Shown: piece after piece, positions 54,580-64,000 of the stretch
Layout: each line of letters opens with the position of its first letter
Numbering within the stretch: the first letter of the stretch is position 1
NCBI GenBank assembly: GCA_014904845.1
Contig: MU119338.1
Span: forward strand, 82,461-146,460
DNA length: 64,000 nt
Direction of reading: 5' to 3'
DNA from: Acephala macrosclerotiorum
Lineage: Eukaryota > Ascomycota > Leotiomycetes > Helotiales > Mollisiaceae
Notes under the pieces: generated by a model
The model's input: only the letters and a program-made list of their open reading frames with translations
Told to the model about the DNA's origin: nothing
Database searches by the model: none
Made by a program: the position numbers and the translations under genes

Positions 54580-56938
54580 ATGAGCAGCTCGTCGAAGAAA
54601 GGGTTTACTGCCATCTCTTTGGTCACAACTATTCTTTTTGCAACAACGGTATCAGCAGATAACTCGACATGCGGTGCTTTAATATCGCAAAATCAGTACA
54701 CTGAGGTACTGAAGACTGCACCTTCGTGCTTTAAGAATGGTTGCGGAGGAACTAATCTCACATCTATGTCAACGTAAGCACACATAAGATATTTGAGTTC
54801 TCTTCCTAGAACTTCTATAACATTCAAGCTCATTGGAGGGATGGAATATTCTAACAATAGACAGGACTTGTACCTCAAAATCACCTTGCTTTCCAATTTG
54901 GGACATTCTACATCGAGAATGGCAACAGGATTGGTGCAGCACTTGCTCTGAACACGACAAACGAGCTTGTCGCATTCGAGGATGGGCAGTTTTAAATGCA
55001 ACGGCGGCGTGCGACATCTCGCCAAACACCTGGATATTCACAAATGGGAGCTGTTGTACCGATGGGGGCGATGAAATGGCTAGTCTGTCATCCTGGATCG
55101 AGACTATTTGCAACAGCAGCTACATAAACCTATTCACAAAGTACGATGACATGGCTCAAGTCGACTGGGATCAGTATATCTTGCCTGTCAATCATACCGT
55201 TACTCCAGACAACACAACCACACCAGAATGTCCCAACAGATCCTTGTCCTTAGCCCTGTTTGGTATCGAGAATTTGGTCTTCCTGATCTTTGTTCTCATA
55301 TACTTCTTCATGACTCTCTACTACGAGAGAGGGTTCGTGAGACGAACTGCATTCGTAATGGGACTTCATCGCCTCCTGGCCCCGATCCGTTGGGTCAAGT
55401 CCGGGCTCAAATCGACCTTCATGTGGATATTTCGAATCAAACCCTCAGAAGATGGTACGGCTGATGTCACCGAAACGATCCTTCTAGCCATCTTTCTTGC
55501 AGGAGTTCAAGTTGCCTTCAACTTCGCTTCGGCGGTGGTAGTTCAGCGAACCCCAGGCTACAGCCATGTGAACGTCCCTCTTCTGGCTTTGCTCTTCTGC
55601 AGTCGTCCTCGACTTGGATGGCTAGCTTGTCTGCTCTCAGCAATCCCCGATCAGGTACTCATAAATCGGCTCCATATGACAGACCACGCATCCTTGGTCA
55701 GTGGGCAAACAATCGTGGCAAGAGTCGCTGTCTCCTCAGCTATGGGAGAAGTGATAATGCAGCTTTGCGGAAGTTATTTCCTGGGAAAGACAGCCCACGT
55801 TGGGGTGGTTCGAGAGTTCTATCAGCATAATCATCTCTCTCCATTCGAAAAGGGGATGCAAGCCAGGAATATGTATGGTGGGGCAATGCTTTGGGTCGTT
55901 GCAGCCTTCTTCGTAGTCGCCATGTGGATTATAGTTGTGATCTGGCACAGTCTGATCATGCAATTCTTCACGGTGACTGCTTCATGGATGAAGCAAGCAG
56001 CTACACTTTCTAGAAAAAGAAGCAAGAGAGGGAAAATTCCAAAGAGGCTTCGCTCACACAGGAATGATTCACAGGAGCAGAAGGGACTATTCCTCCCTCC
56101 CAGCACTGGAGGTCCCACCATGCGTGGTGGTAGCGGAGTGCCAGACCAGGATTCGGACGCTTCTGGTGGGATATTTCGACCTGCGACCAATACTCCCAGC
56201 GCTCCCTCTAGCATATCAGCCGGAGAAGGGGCAATTTTACGGCCTCAAGACTTTCGTCAGATAGCTCAATTGCCTGTGAGTTCTCAGAATAGAACCCAAG
56301 GTGACTACGAAGCTATCAGCCAAGATGCTATCCATCGACCAGAGGACTTTCCCGTCGTTCCTGATCAGCTCAGAGCTGGATTTCAAAGCCCTACAGATCC
56401 AGTGCATCGTCCCGAAGACTTTGATATTGGAATCAGGCAACCCCATGGAAGGGTTGACGCACACGAGGACCCATTTGCCGACTCAGGGCATATCTATCGT
56501 GGGCCAAATCAATCTCATTTCCCCCAAAATACTGGATACCAAGGAGTCGGGGTCCAAGAAGAGGATGATGAAGACGTGCTAGAGGATGAAAAAGCGAGGT
56601 CATTCCACTGGAATACTCAAACCCATGTTCCATCCGATTTTAGAGAATGGCAGCCTTTCATCTTAGGATTGGGGGTATTTCTTGGGATCCTTTCGTACAT
56701 TGCGCAGTGGCTGTTCTGGTCTGGATTTGTGAACACCTCTGGGGACAAGTCAGTATATTTTCTATGTATGACATCACCCAAAACTGACTGCGATAGATTT
56801 TGTCCCCCGAAACTTGGTACAATGGGAACGTTGTGGACTATTGCTGGAATCCTAGGCTCGTCCCCCAAACCATTCCTTCTTCTGATCAATGTTGACTTTC
56901 GGCTAGGCATAAGTACTGCGTTTGGAGTATCGTCCTGA
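54580..56938 (+). CDS. Multi-pass membrane protein with Cys-rich ectodomain and RPxDF repeats
   Basis: Exons are 54580-54773, 54865-56748 and 56797-56938, giving 739 residues. Signal peptide (FTAISLVTTILFATTVSAD), then a Cys/Trp-rich, N-glycosylation-prone ectodomain of about 190 residues. Membrane segments follow: SLALFGIENLVFLIFVLIYFF, an AILLAIFLAGVQVAF-like helix, LLALLFCSRPRLGWLACLLSA, MLWVVAAFFVVAMWIIVVIWH, and after the loop FILGLGVFLGILSYIAQWLFW. The long cytosolic loop carries spaced repeats FRPATN, LRPQDF, HRPEDF, HRPEDF. The second intron (48 bp, in frame) is inferred from GTCAGT..CTGAC..ATAG; without it the protein would gain 16 residues. It looks like one of the fungal multi-pass proteins of unknown function; I do not assign a transport activity. 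Confidence 0.78.
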
Positions 56939-57225
56939 GGAGCGGCGCTGATAGCAGCTACTAAATCTTAGCGTTAGGTTGAAAACGCTCAAGGGGTATA
57001 CTGGTGACTGCAATGGTTGGAAGAATCGTTCCGCTCTTGTTTTCTTCAATGAAATATTTTAAAGGAGTCCAAGACTAAGACTTTAAGCTGTGCGTATTTG
57101 AAATATTGTTCTCTAAAGAAACGAGAAAAAAGCGGAAGCGTGACACGCAAACGCAAGTCGCCTAAGAATGGTTATAAGCATACTATTACAGATTCAAGCA
57201 AGAGGTCATAGATCAATATCTGTCT

Positions 57226-59430
57226 TTAGTGCAGACCACGCATTTTGACCCCGCCGATTGTTACATTTCTCGGCTTCTGTGTCCTTGCCGAGAACCCTTC
57301 AAGCAAGACCCGGCTAGGGACCAAAATTTCCTGAACCTCATTATAACCATCCCCCGTAGACGTCCCGTTCCTGATCAAGGCTGGTGAGACGACAGTCCCA
57401 ACTAATTCTCCTGGTCCTGGAACATACTGGCCTCTAGGCTTCATTGACGCGTCGCTGAATGGAAACCCATATCGGTGTGCGAACCCGATTGGACTTGCAC
57501 TAGCAAAGATATGAGACCATTCCTCGTGGATGTGGGAATCAAAGTCGACAGCTGCTTGCAGAATATTCCTTAGATCGGCACGGCATGAGTCGTCATGTCT
57601 ATAATTTTTCTCTGGCTTTGAGATCCATTCTCCGAGTACGTGCCAGACTTGTTTGACCATGTATTCCATGACGATTGGGTCAATTGGGATTCGCGCCCGC
57701 TCAATCAAATTCGGTTTTAGGCGTTTTATAACGAGCTTTGCTGTGGTCGCCTTCCATTTGTAGAACATCCGAAGTTCGGTGTCTGAGACTTGTGGCCCTA
57801 CAGTATGTAAGCATGGGCAGGAAGAATAAAGCTGTAGACTGACCTGGTCGCAAGAACTTTTCCATCCGAGCCATCTCTGGTCTCAGCTTATGTGCCCAGA
57901 ACATGCCCTTACTACACGATGAGGGAGATTGACCAGTGTGGAGTATCTTGTCTTCAATAAACTTCCATAAGTAGGCTTCTACGATGAAAGGTCGATTAGA
58001 TCCATCTCCTGAGCCAATGAGGAGATTCCGACAGTCTTCCGAAAGCTCTTCGAGGTCATCGTGTACAGATGGATGTTCGGCGACATTATGAGGGGAGTAT
58101 AGGACGCCTCTCTTCCTCTGTTCGCCAAAGAAGTATGTCTGGGCCCATGTTCTGATGTCACCCTGTAGATGCTCGAATTTAGCTACGAAGAAGGCATCAT
58201 CGACATCTGACTGAATCTCAATCTTCACTCTCATAAGTTCCGTGCTTATTTCGGAATGGCTTTGTTGGAGTATCTCATAATCCCCTCGAGACGTGAAGAG
58301 TTGTTGTTTGAGTTCTTCGAGCTGCTCAAGTGTACGATTGTAAGACATCTCGAGTTCCCGAATTTGGCCCACATCGGTTTTCAGCTTGTCCCTCTCGGCC
58401 ATGATAGCTTCCGCTTGACTTTTCAGTTTCTCGAGGTAACGATCTTTGGCAGCAACTTCTCCCTCGAGTGCTAATATGCGACCTTGTAGCTTTCCTTCCA
58501 ACTCTTTTTGCTTAGCCCATTTCCCTTTTCCTTCTTCAAGTTGTTTAGTGACTGCCCTCACATCCATAGCACGTCCATTCAGATCTAGGATGGCTTGGTT
58601 GTATTCCCCGTTGACTTCCGCATGCCTGCTTACCGCCTCGTCTCGTTCTCTGGTAAGGCGGCTAACTTCTCCATTGAGAACCCTAAACTGCCTTTCCGCA
58701 CTGTCATTCTGTTTCCGTAAGCAATCAATCTCCTGGTCCTTCGCCTGGAGGCGCTTCTTCAAGTTGCTGTTTTCGTTGACCAGTCCCGCTAAGTCTGTGA
58801 CACTGCCAGCCGTCGATATTCGTTCTAGGGTCTGGCCAGACGCTTTGTCGGCAGGAAAACTGTTCTGACGTGTTGACCGGATGATGTGTGCTCCATCTGG
58901 CGCACTGGTATGATAGTGTTGTGTTTGAATATCAGTACCACCAGTGTCCACGGCACCACGAGCGAACCCAGTGAAGTGTTCTGTGGAGATTCCATTGGCT
59001 TGCGTAAAGTCCGGTTTCGGCAGACTTGGAGGGCCGTCACCGGAATAACCACTATCATTCTGAGGATAGTGTGGTCTACTGTTTGGGCTTGATAGCAAGT
59101 CACTTTGGGGAATGGAATGGTTTCTCGTCTGAATCTGAATTTTTTTAGATGACCGTAAGGACCGAGGACTTTCATGCAACGTACTGGGTCTGAATCGATG
59201 GCTCCCAGATCGCCACATGGTTGAAGAGCCGCACTTTGATGCCTTTCGGTAGAGCTGCCAGCGTTGACATCTTGTCCCTTGTCCTCATCATTGTTGGAAG
59301 AACGAAACCACTCTCTCAGAGGCTTGACTCTTCGTCCCTCTGGCTTCTCAGACTTTTTTCCTTGGCGAATCGAAGGTGGCCGCCCAGTGTTTGTAGGCGC
59401 CTGTTGAAGTGTATTGGACTTGGGCGCCAT
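57226..59430 (-). CDS. Hypothetical protein with long central coiled coil
   Basis: Exons are 59430-59185, 59134-57844 and 57797-57226, giving 702 residues. A basic, disordered N-terminus (RRVKPLREWFRSSNNDE) is followed by a coiled coil of roughly residues 210-390 (LVNENSNLKKRLQAKDQEID; LNGEVSRLTRERDEAVSRHA; LEGEVAAKDRYLEKLKSQAE). The C-terminal 300 residues are globular (IRTWAQTYFFG; LWKFIEDKILHTG; QVWHVLGEWIS; CRADLRNILQAAVDFD). This layout is common in a family of fungal accessory proteins, but I cannot give it a name or activity. It shares a 739-bp divergent intergenic region with an Hsp70-like gene. Confidence 0.82.
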
Positions 59431-60169
59431 TACAACGGTATGCTAATTCTGCGTTTGAAGAAGAGTCGCACATCATCGATCGAGCCCCCCTGGGTGAAAA
59501 CTTCCTCAGAATCGGAAGCAGTTTCTCGAGGCTGCAGCAATAGGGAACGGTGGCTGGCACAGCCCCGCACCTCCAAGACATTGATTTTCTAGAGCTCGCA
59601 ACGGGCTGAAAAGAGCTGCAGAAATGGTGTGATGTGCCCGCATGAGCGAGAGGTGCAGAAAATGTTAGGCTTGCCTAAAGGTGGATGACCGTAAAACGAC
59701 ATTCTTCGGGATGGTGGCTCTCAACTTACAGGTCAATATACAGAAATCAAAGCAAGGGGCGGAATATCTTGGCTAAGGCTCACCAATAAACTTCATCGCC
59801 CCCACGGTTACATCCAGACACACACCTTGGGCGACCTGTAAAGCCAATGCGATCGTCACAGAGCCTTCCACCCGTCACCTTTTCGAGCAGGTGCATCGTC
59901 CCTGGCAACTTGGGCGTAATTTGCACCGCCCTCAGCCAGATCATTCTGCGGCATGTGAGAAGGCTCGCAATGATTTGATGCGCTACTGCAGACACAGACT
60001 GCGTATGAGTAAATGCCCCTCTGTTGAGTCCGGCAGTAACGGAGCCTTGTTGAACTATCCTCCGAGGTGATTTGAAACCTTACCGTCGATGGATATAGAC
60101 CTCCGAACCTGGCATATTGCTTGCTGAAATCTTTCCCTGTCGACTTCCTGCCAGAGTAAGCATGAAATC
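59431..60169. promoter_or_regulatory. Divergent intergenic region, coiled-coil protein / Hsp70-like
   Basis: About 740 bp between divergent starts; no gene recognised. Confidence 0.35.
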
Positions 60170-62721
60170 ATGTCGTATTTCCTGATTGGGTGAGTCGATA
60201 TCTATCGTTGACTAGACAATACTGACCCATTTCAACTAGCATTGATTTTGGAACGACGTACGTGCTGAGAGTTTTCTCAAATTGTGAAAATTTCTGACGA
60301 ATATAGGTACTCTGGAGCAGCATGGATCTGGTCAGGGCGGCCTGACGAAATTCAAGTGGTGAAGCATTGGAATGGCGTAGGCGTCAGGCGTACGAGCGGA
60401 AAAGTGCCGACCAAGATTCTGTATAAAGAGAACACGATCAAGTGGGGTTTCGATATTCCACCAGAAGAGAAACCGCTTCAGTGGTTCAAGCTTCTTCTAC
60501 TCCGTGAAGAGGAACCGAAACACCCATATATGGACGACAAGATCAAAGACTATCGCCTTATTAAAGATGCGCGACAGGAACTGAAAAGATTGAACAAGTC
60601 AGCGGAGGATGTCGTCGCCGACTATCTCAGGCTGTTGTGGCATCATGTTCTTGAGGAGATAAAAAGAGTGGCTGGAAAGTCAGTAGTAGAAAGTCATCCG
60701 TTCCGGGTCGTGCTGTAAGTGTCGATTTCCCCCAGATTATTCCCTCTTCGTGCTGTCCTTGGAGCTTCTCCGGAGCGATGCATTGTTGAGACAAGTAAAT
60801 CTGCAAGTTCAACACATACAGAAGAAGCAAACTAATTGCAAGAACTTGATGAACAGCACCTTCCCCGCTATCTGGCCAGTGTATGCGCAAAGTAGAATAA
60901 GACAAGCTGCAACGATTGCAGGCATTTTGGATGATCGAAACTCTGGCGAAACGAGGCTTAATCTCTGCGCGGAGCCAGAGGCTGCCGCTCTGGCGGTTAT
61001 GGAGGACTTCCAGGGTACACCTGTTGATGTGAGAACTTCTTGAATCATGCCCTCCAAACTCGATAGCTAACGCGAGATAGAGTGGCGACATATTTGTTGT
61101 CTGCGATGTTGGTGGTGGTACAGCGGACTTGATTACCTATCAGCTCCAGGATGCAGGCTCGTGGAAGATTGCTGAGTGCGCACTGGGCGCAGGAAAGCTT
61201 TGCGGAGGAATATTCGTTGACGAGGCATTCGAGCAAAAGATGACGGAGTGGATGACACCCAGAAAATGGAGAAGATACGACGAAGTCGAAAAGCAACAAT
61301 GGAAAGACGAGAACTGGGAAACGACACTCAAGAGAAATTTCGTGGGTGCGGACCAAGAGCTCCAGCTTGTGCTTCCGCTCGAAATGAGTGTCAACAATCA
61401 CGTCAGGTTCAGAAATCCATTCAAACGAGGAGCAAACAGAGCGAAACCAAAGATCAGGAACCATCGACTCCTGCTGCAAAGGCAGGACCTTGCTAGCATC
61501 TTTGATGTTTGTGTCGACAAGATTGTTGCATTAGTGCAGGATCAGATCAAAAAGACAAGAGAAACCAGAAGAGTGTCGCCAAAGGTACGTCTTCTAAGCC
61601 TCGGAGTCTTTGCGGTACCATACTAATCTGGCAGGCGGTGTTTCTTGTCGGAGGATTTGGTCAAAGCCGTTACTTGTACTCCCGGCTTCGGGATGAGACG
61701 GGGATAGAGATTCGAGTACCAGCGGAAGATAAAGCGTAGGTTTGCACTTCCAACATGGAAAATTTCAATCGTTGATACAACAGTTAAGATGGACGGCTGT
61801 GTGCCGAGGGGCACTTATGAGGGCTAGCATCATTCATGCTAATGAAGGTGGAGGAGGGATCATGAGAGCAGCCCAGATCTCCTCTCGAATGATGAGAGCA
61901 AGCTACGGAATCGTATGTAAATCTCGCGACGAGACGCCGATGTGAAGGGTTAACTCCACTAGGAAATCATAGAACCCTTCGACTCCAGGAGACACCAGGT
62001 GAGGGACAGGGAGTATGTGCCATCGGTAGGCGGGGACTGCGCAATGCATCAGATGCACTGGTAGTAAGTATTTTCTGAATCAATTTTTCCTCATTCAGAT
62101 TGTGTCGGGATGCTTGAGACATATTGCACCTCCCGAAACATACATCCTCTTCCTCATTTAGCCCTATAACTCTTGAATCTGTCTTATAGAAGTAATACTA
62201 ACTCCGAAATTTCCCGCAGCATACGTGTCGTAAGTGATCTCTCTCTCTGGAAGCAATTTGACCTCCTTGTAACAAAGGAATAGAACGAGAACATCAGTGA
62301 CCAAACGATCATTAAGCTTGACTGGAGTAAAAATATTCAGACGCCATTACGTGGTAATCGATTCACGATTAATCTCTGGCGATGCGATCGAGATGTCCCG
62401 CCAGATCGAAGAGAAGATGATGTCGTGGAAGAAGGAGTGATCAACTGTACTGTCGACACGCCTTTCGAGCAACTACCGCGCTACACAAATCCGCGCGGCG
62501 AGGAATGGAGGCACCTAGACTTTCAAGTGGAAATGAAGCCACAAGGAACTATGTTGCAATTTGCCGTGTTTTATAATGGGACACGACAACGAGCTTTACA
62601 CGTGAATCCGCCCTTCGCGACAACAAGAGACGAGGTAGTACCAGCTCCTCATTATGATCCACCTCTACCATTGCTACTGCATCACCGGACCGGAATCGTA
62701 AGACCGATGTCCACTTTGTAA
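60170..62721 (+). CDS. Hsp70-like actin-fold ATPase (DnaK/HSPA12-like) with 10-nt microexon
   Basis: Ten exons: 60170-60189, 60240-60257, 60307-60714, 60857-61028, 61081-61584, 61635-61735, 61789-61912, 61963-62063, 62220-62229 and 62284-62721, giving 631 residues. Splicing creates IGIDFGTTYSGAA (phosphate 1 loop). Also present are TFPAIWPVYAQSRIRQAA, the connect motif NLCAEPEAAALAV, phosphate 2 VVCDVGGGTADLITYQ, and the adenosine loop FLVGGFGQSRYLYSRL. Nucleotide binding and hydrolysis are therefore likely. The C-terminal 150 residues are not a canonical Hsp70 substrate-binding domain (INLWRCDRDVPPDRRED; EWRHLDFQVEMKPQGTMLQF). This pattern is that of the divergent fungal Hsp70-like proteins related to HSPA12. 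The 61789 acceptor (GTTAAG) was chosen because the neighbouring CAG gives an immediate stop. The microexon encodes the join WYIRVNENIS. Confidence 0.88.
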
Positions 62722-63566
62722 CAAACAAGGGAAACAATTCTCAGCAGAATGGAGTATATGATGAGCATACAGATGGCGAGGCGCAACTCTTCAGAAAGGC
62801 AGGGAGACAGGAAGCGACTGTATTATAACATGATACCAATCTGATTTTGCGGTAATCGAAGTAGATGGAAGTGAGACAGACTATTAGCAAAGCCTTTGAG
62901 CATGAGAGGTCCACTCCGGAAACAACTTCTCCCGCCCATAACTGTATAGAACTTTATAAGCTAGGTGTCTTAGGGTCAATTGGTGCTTCTAAAGTAGCTC
63001 AAAAGCTCTATAGGACCTCATGTATGCTCTTGAATGTGAGCTTGCATTGGGCAGAATCTTGAGCTCTTAAGCAGGACAGTGATTACAACAGGTAATCAAT
63101 ATCTCCCGACAGACACCAAGAGCAAAAAATATTTGTACTAGAAAGGACGATTGATTCTCAAATCGGACCGAGAAAGAGTTTTGACCATTGGTTGTCTCCG
63201 GCCTGGCTAGGTCCTTGGGTGCGCTTGTAGTTTCATAGCGTCTTGAATCTTGGGAAGGAACTGACAGCTGCGACGTCTTCACTGACTTAGAATTTTCTTC
63301 GATCGGCTCACACGTTACAGAGGACGTCCGAAGTCAACTCCAATATCTCCGATAACTTTCGAGAGCCAAATTACCGAAACTCTTTAGGTTTTTAGCTCTC
63401 GGGGTAGAGGTCCTTTGCAACCCCCAAGTTCGCATTCCAGACTACGAGCCAATGATCTTGGCCCTCAGCCTCGTGTAGTCCTCCTTTTGGCAAGGCGTGA
63501 TGAATCGATGTCTAGAGCAAGATAGACAGGTAGGCTGCTGGCAATGTATGCACCACGCCTGTTGTG
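62722..63566. other. Intergenic toward AT-rich edge
   Basis: About 850 bp with no recognised gene. A minus-strand frame near 63633-63442 has a Cys-rich run (WCIHCQQPTCLSCSRHRF) but begins inside the dispersed repeat and is probably not a gene. Confidence 0.4.
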
Positions 63567-63652
63567 GACATATTCCTTCTCTTGACATGCACAGTGACGT
63601 GAAAGAGTGCTCAAATGACTTCATTGAATGCATATATTTCTGGGTAGTGCCC
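63567..63652. repeat. Dispersed 86-bp repeat, copy 2
   Basis: Second copy of the element at 52813-52898 (four mismatches in 86). Here it abuts the hairpin and AT-rich tract at the right edge. Confidence 0.9.
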
Positions 63653-63661
63653 GTCCGCTAT

Positions 63662-63678
63662 TGGCTCGCTTAGCGAGC
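63662..63678. repeat. Hairpin GGCTCGC-TTA-GCGAGCC
   Basis: Perfect 7-bp arms around TTA, right at the step from ordinary DNA to the A/T tract. Its core GCTCGCTTAGCG also occurs at 51861-51872. Confidence 0.75.
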
Positions 63679-63689
63679 CGCCAGACGGG

Positions 63690-64000
63690 CCCTTTTTTTC
63701 GGAACGAGAAAATATATTTTATATTTTATTAAATTATTTTATATATTATTTTTTTAATTTATATTTTATAAAATATTTTTTTCGTTTTTTTAAAAAAAAT
63801 CATTTAACGATTTATTAAATAAATTAATAACGAATTTTTATTTTATTTTATTTAATATATAATTTTAAAATAAATTAAAAATATTTTTTTATTATATATT
63901 TTAAAAAAATAAATAAAATAAATAAAATAAATAAAATAAATAAAATAAATAAAATAAATAAAATAAATAAAATAAATAAAATAAATAAAATAAATAAAAT
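63690..64000. repeat. Almost pure A/T tract
   Basis: From about 63710 only a handful of G or C bases occur, in short runs such as ACGA and TCG. Such tracts in filamentous fungi are usually repeat islands strongly mutated by RIP, or centromeric/subtelomeric sequence. No coding remnant is visible. Confidence 0.85.
63911..64000. repeat. 9-bp minisatellite (AAATAAAAT)10, runs off the window
   Basis: Ten perfect tandem units of AAATAAAAT fill the last 90 bases, and the array continues beyond the edge. Confidence 0.95.

Overview
This window is nuclear DNA from a filamentous ascomycete (Pezizomycotina). The evidence is about 22 spliced protein genes with short introns (mostly 45-60 bp, GT..AG, with CTAAC/CTGAC-like branch points), a Zn2Cys6 regulator, WSC and CFEM-like surface proteins, a TPT-type nucleotide-sugar transporter pair, a fungal squalene synthase, and PigL_N/AIG1-type accessory families. 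A class such as Leotiomycetes would fit but is only a guess. No tRNA, rRNA or CRISPR array was recognised. Coding sequences were rebuilt by eye from splice sites and frame continuity; exon positions are given in the entries.

Layout. 0-11 kb: the 5' part of a WSC-domain surface protein, an ADP1-like ABC transporter divergent from a PLP-dependent aminotransferase, a small membrane protein, and a Zn2Cys6 transcription factor. 11.5-12.8 kb: a decayed glutathione S-transferase gene carrying a 259-bp solo LTR with a perfect 5-bp target-site duplication. 14-23.4 kb: a SET-domain protein, three poorly known proteins, a PMP3 proteolipid, an EthD-family protein and mitochondrial elongation factor G1. 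24-31.3 kb is the accessory-like core: a probable secreted protein, a broken-looking frame, a PigL_N protein interrupted by a stop codon, and two divergently transcribed AIG1-like coiled-coil GTPases. 32-39.5 kb: squalene synthase, two convergent paralogous TPT transporters, and a UDP-4-keto-6-deoxyglucose epimerase/reductase. 40-50.5 kb: a DnaJ-X protein, a coiled-coil protein, a cytochrome b5-like protein, and Nbs1 of the MRN complex. 52-62.7 kb: a small basic protein, a CFEM-like GPI protein, a multi-pass membrane protein, a coiled-coil protein, and an Hsp70-like ATPase with a 10-nt microexon. 63.6-64 kb: a dispersed repeat, a hairpin and an almost pure A/T tract ending in a 9-bp minisatellite, the look of an AT-rich repeat island.

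The most coherent functional groupings are these. (1) The GTPase pair next to the PigL_N protein resembles a fungal self/non-self or stress-response locus. (2) Two nucleotide-sugar-type transporters beside the last enzyme of UDP-rhamnose synthesis suggest a glycan locus. Both are inferences from neighbourhood and family, not demonstrated functions.
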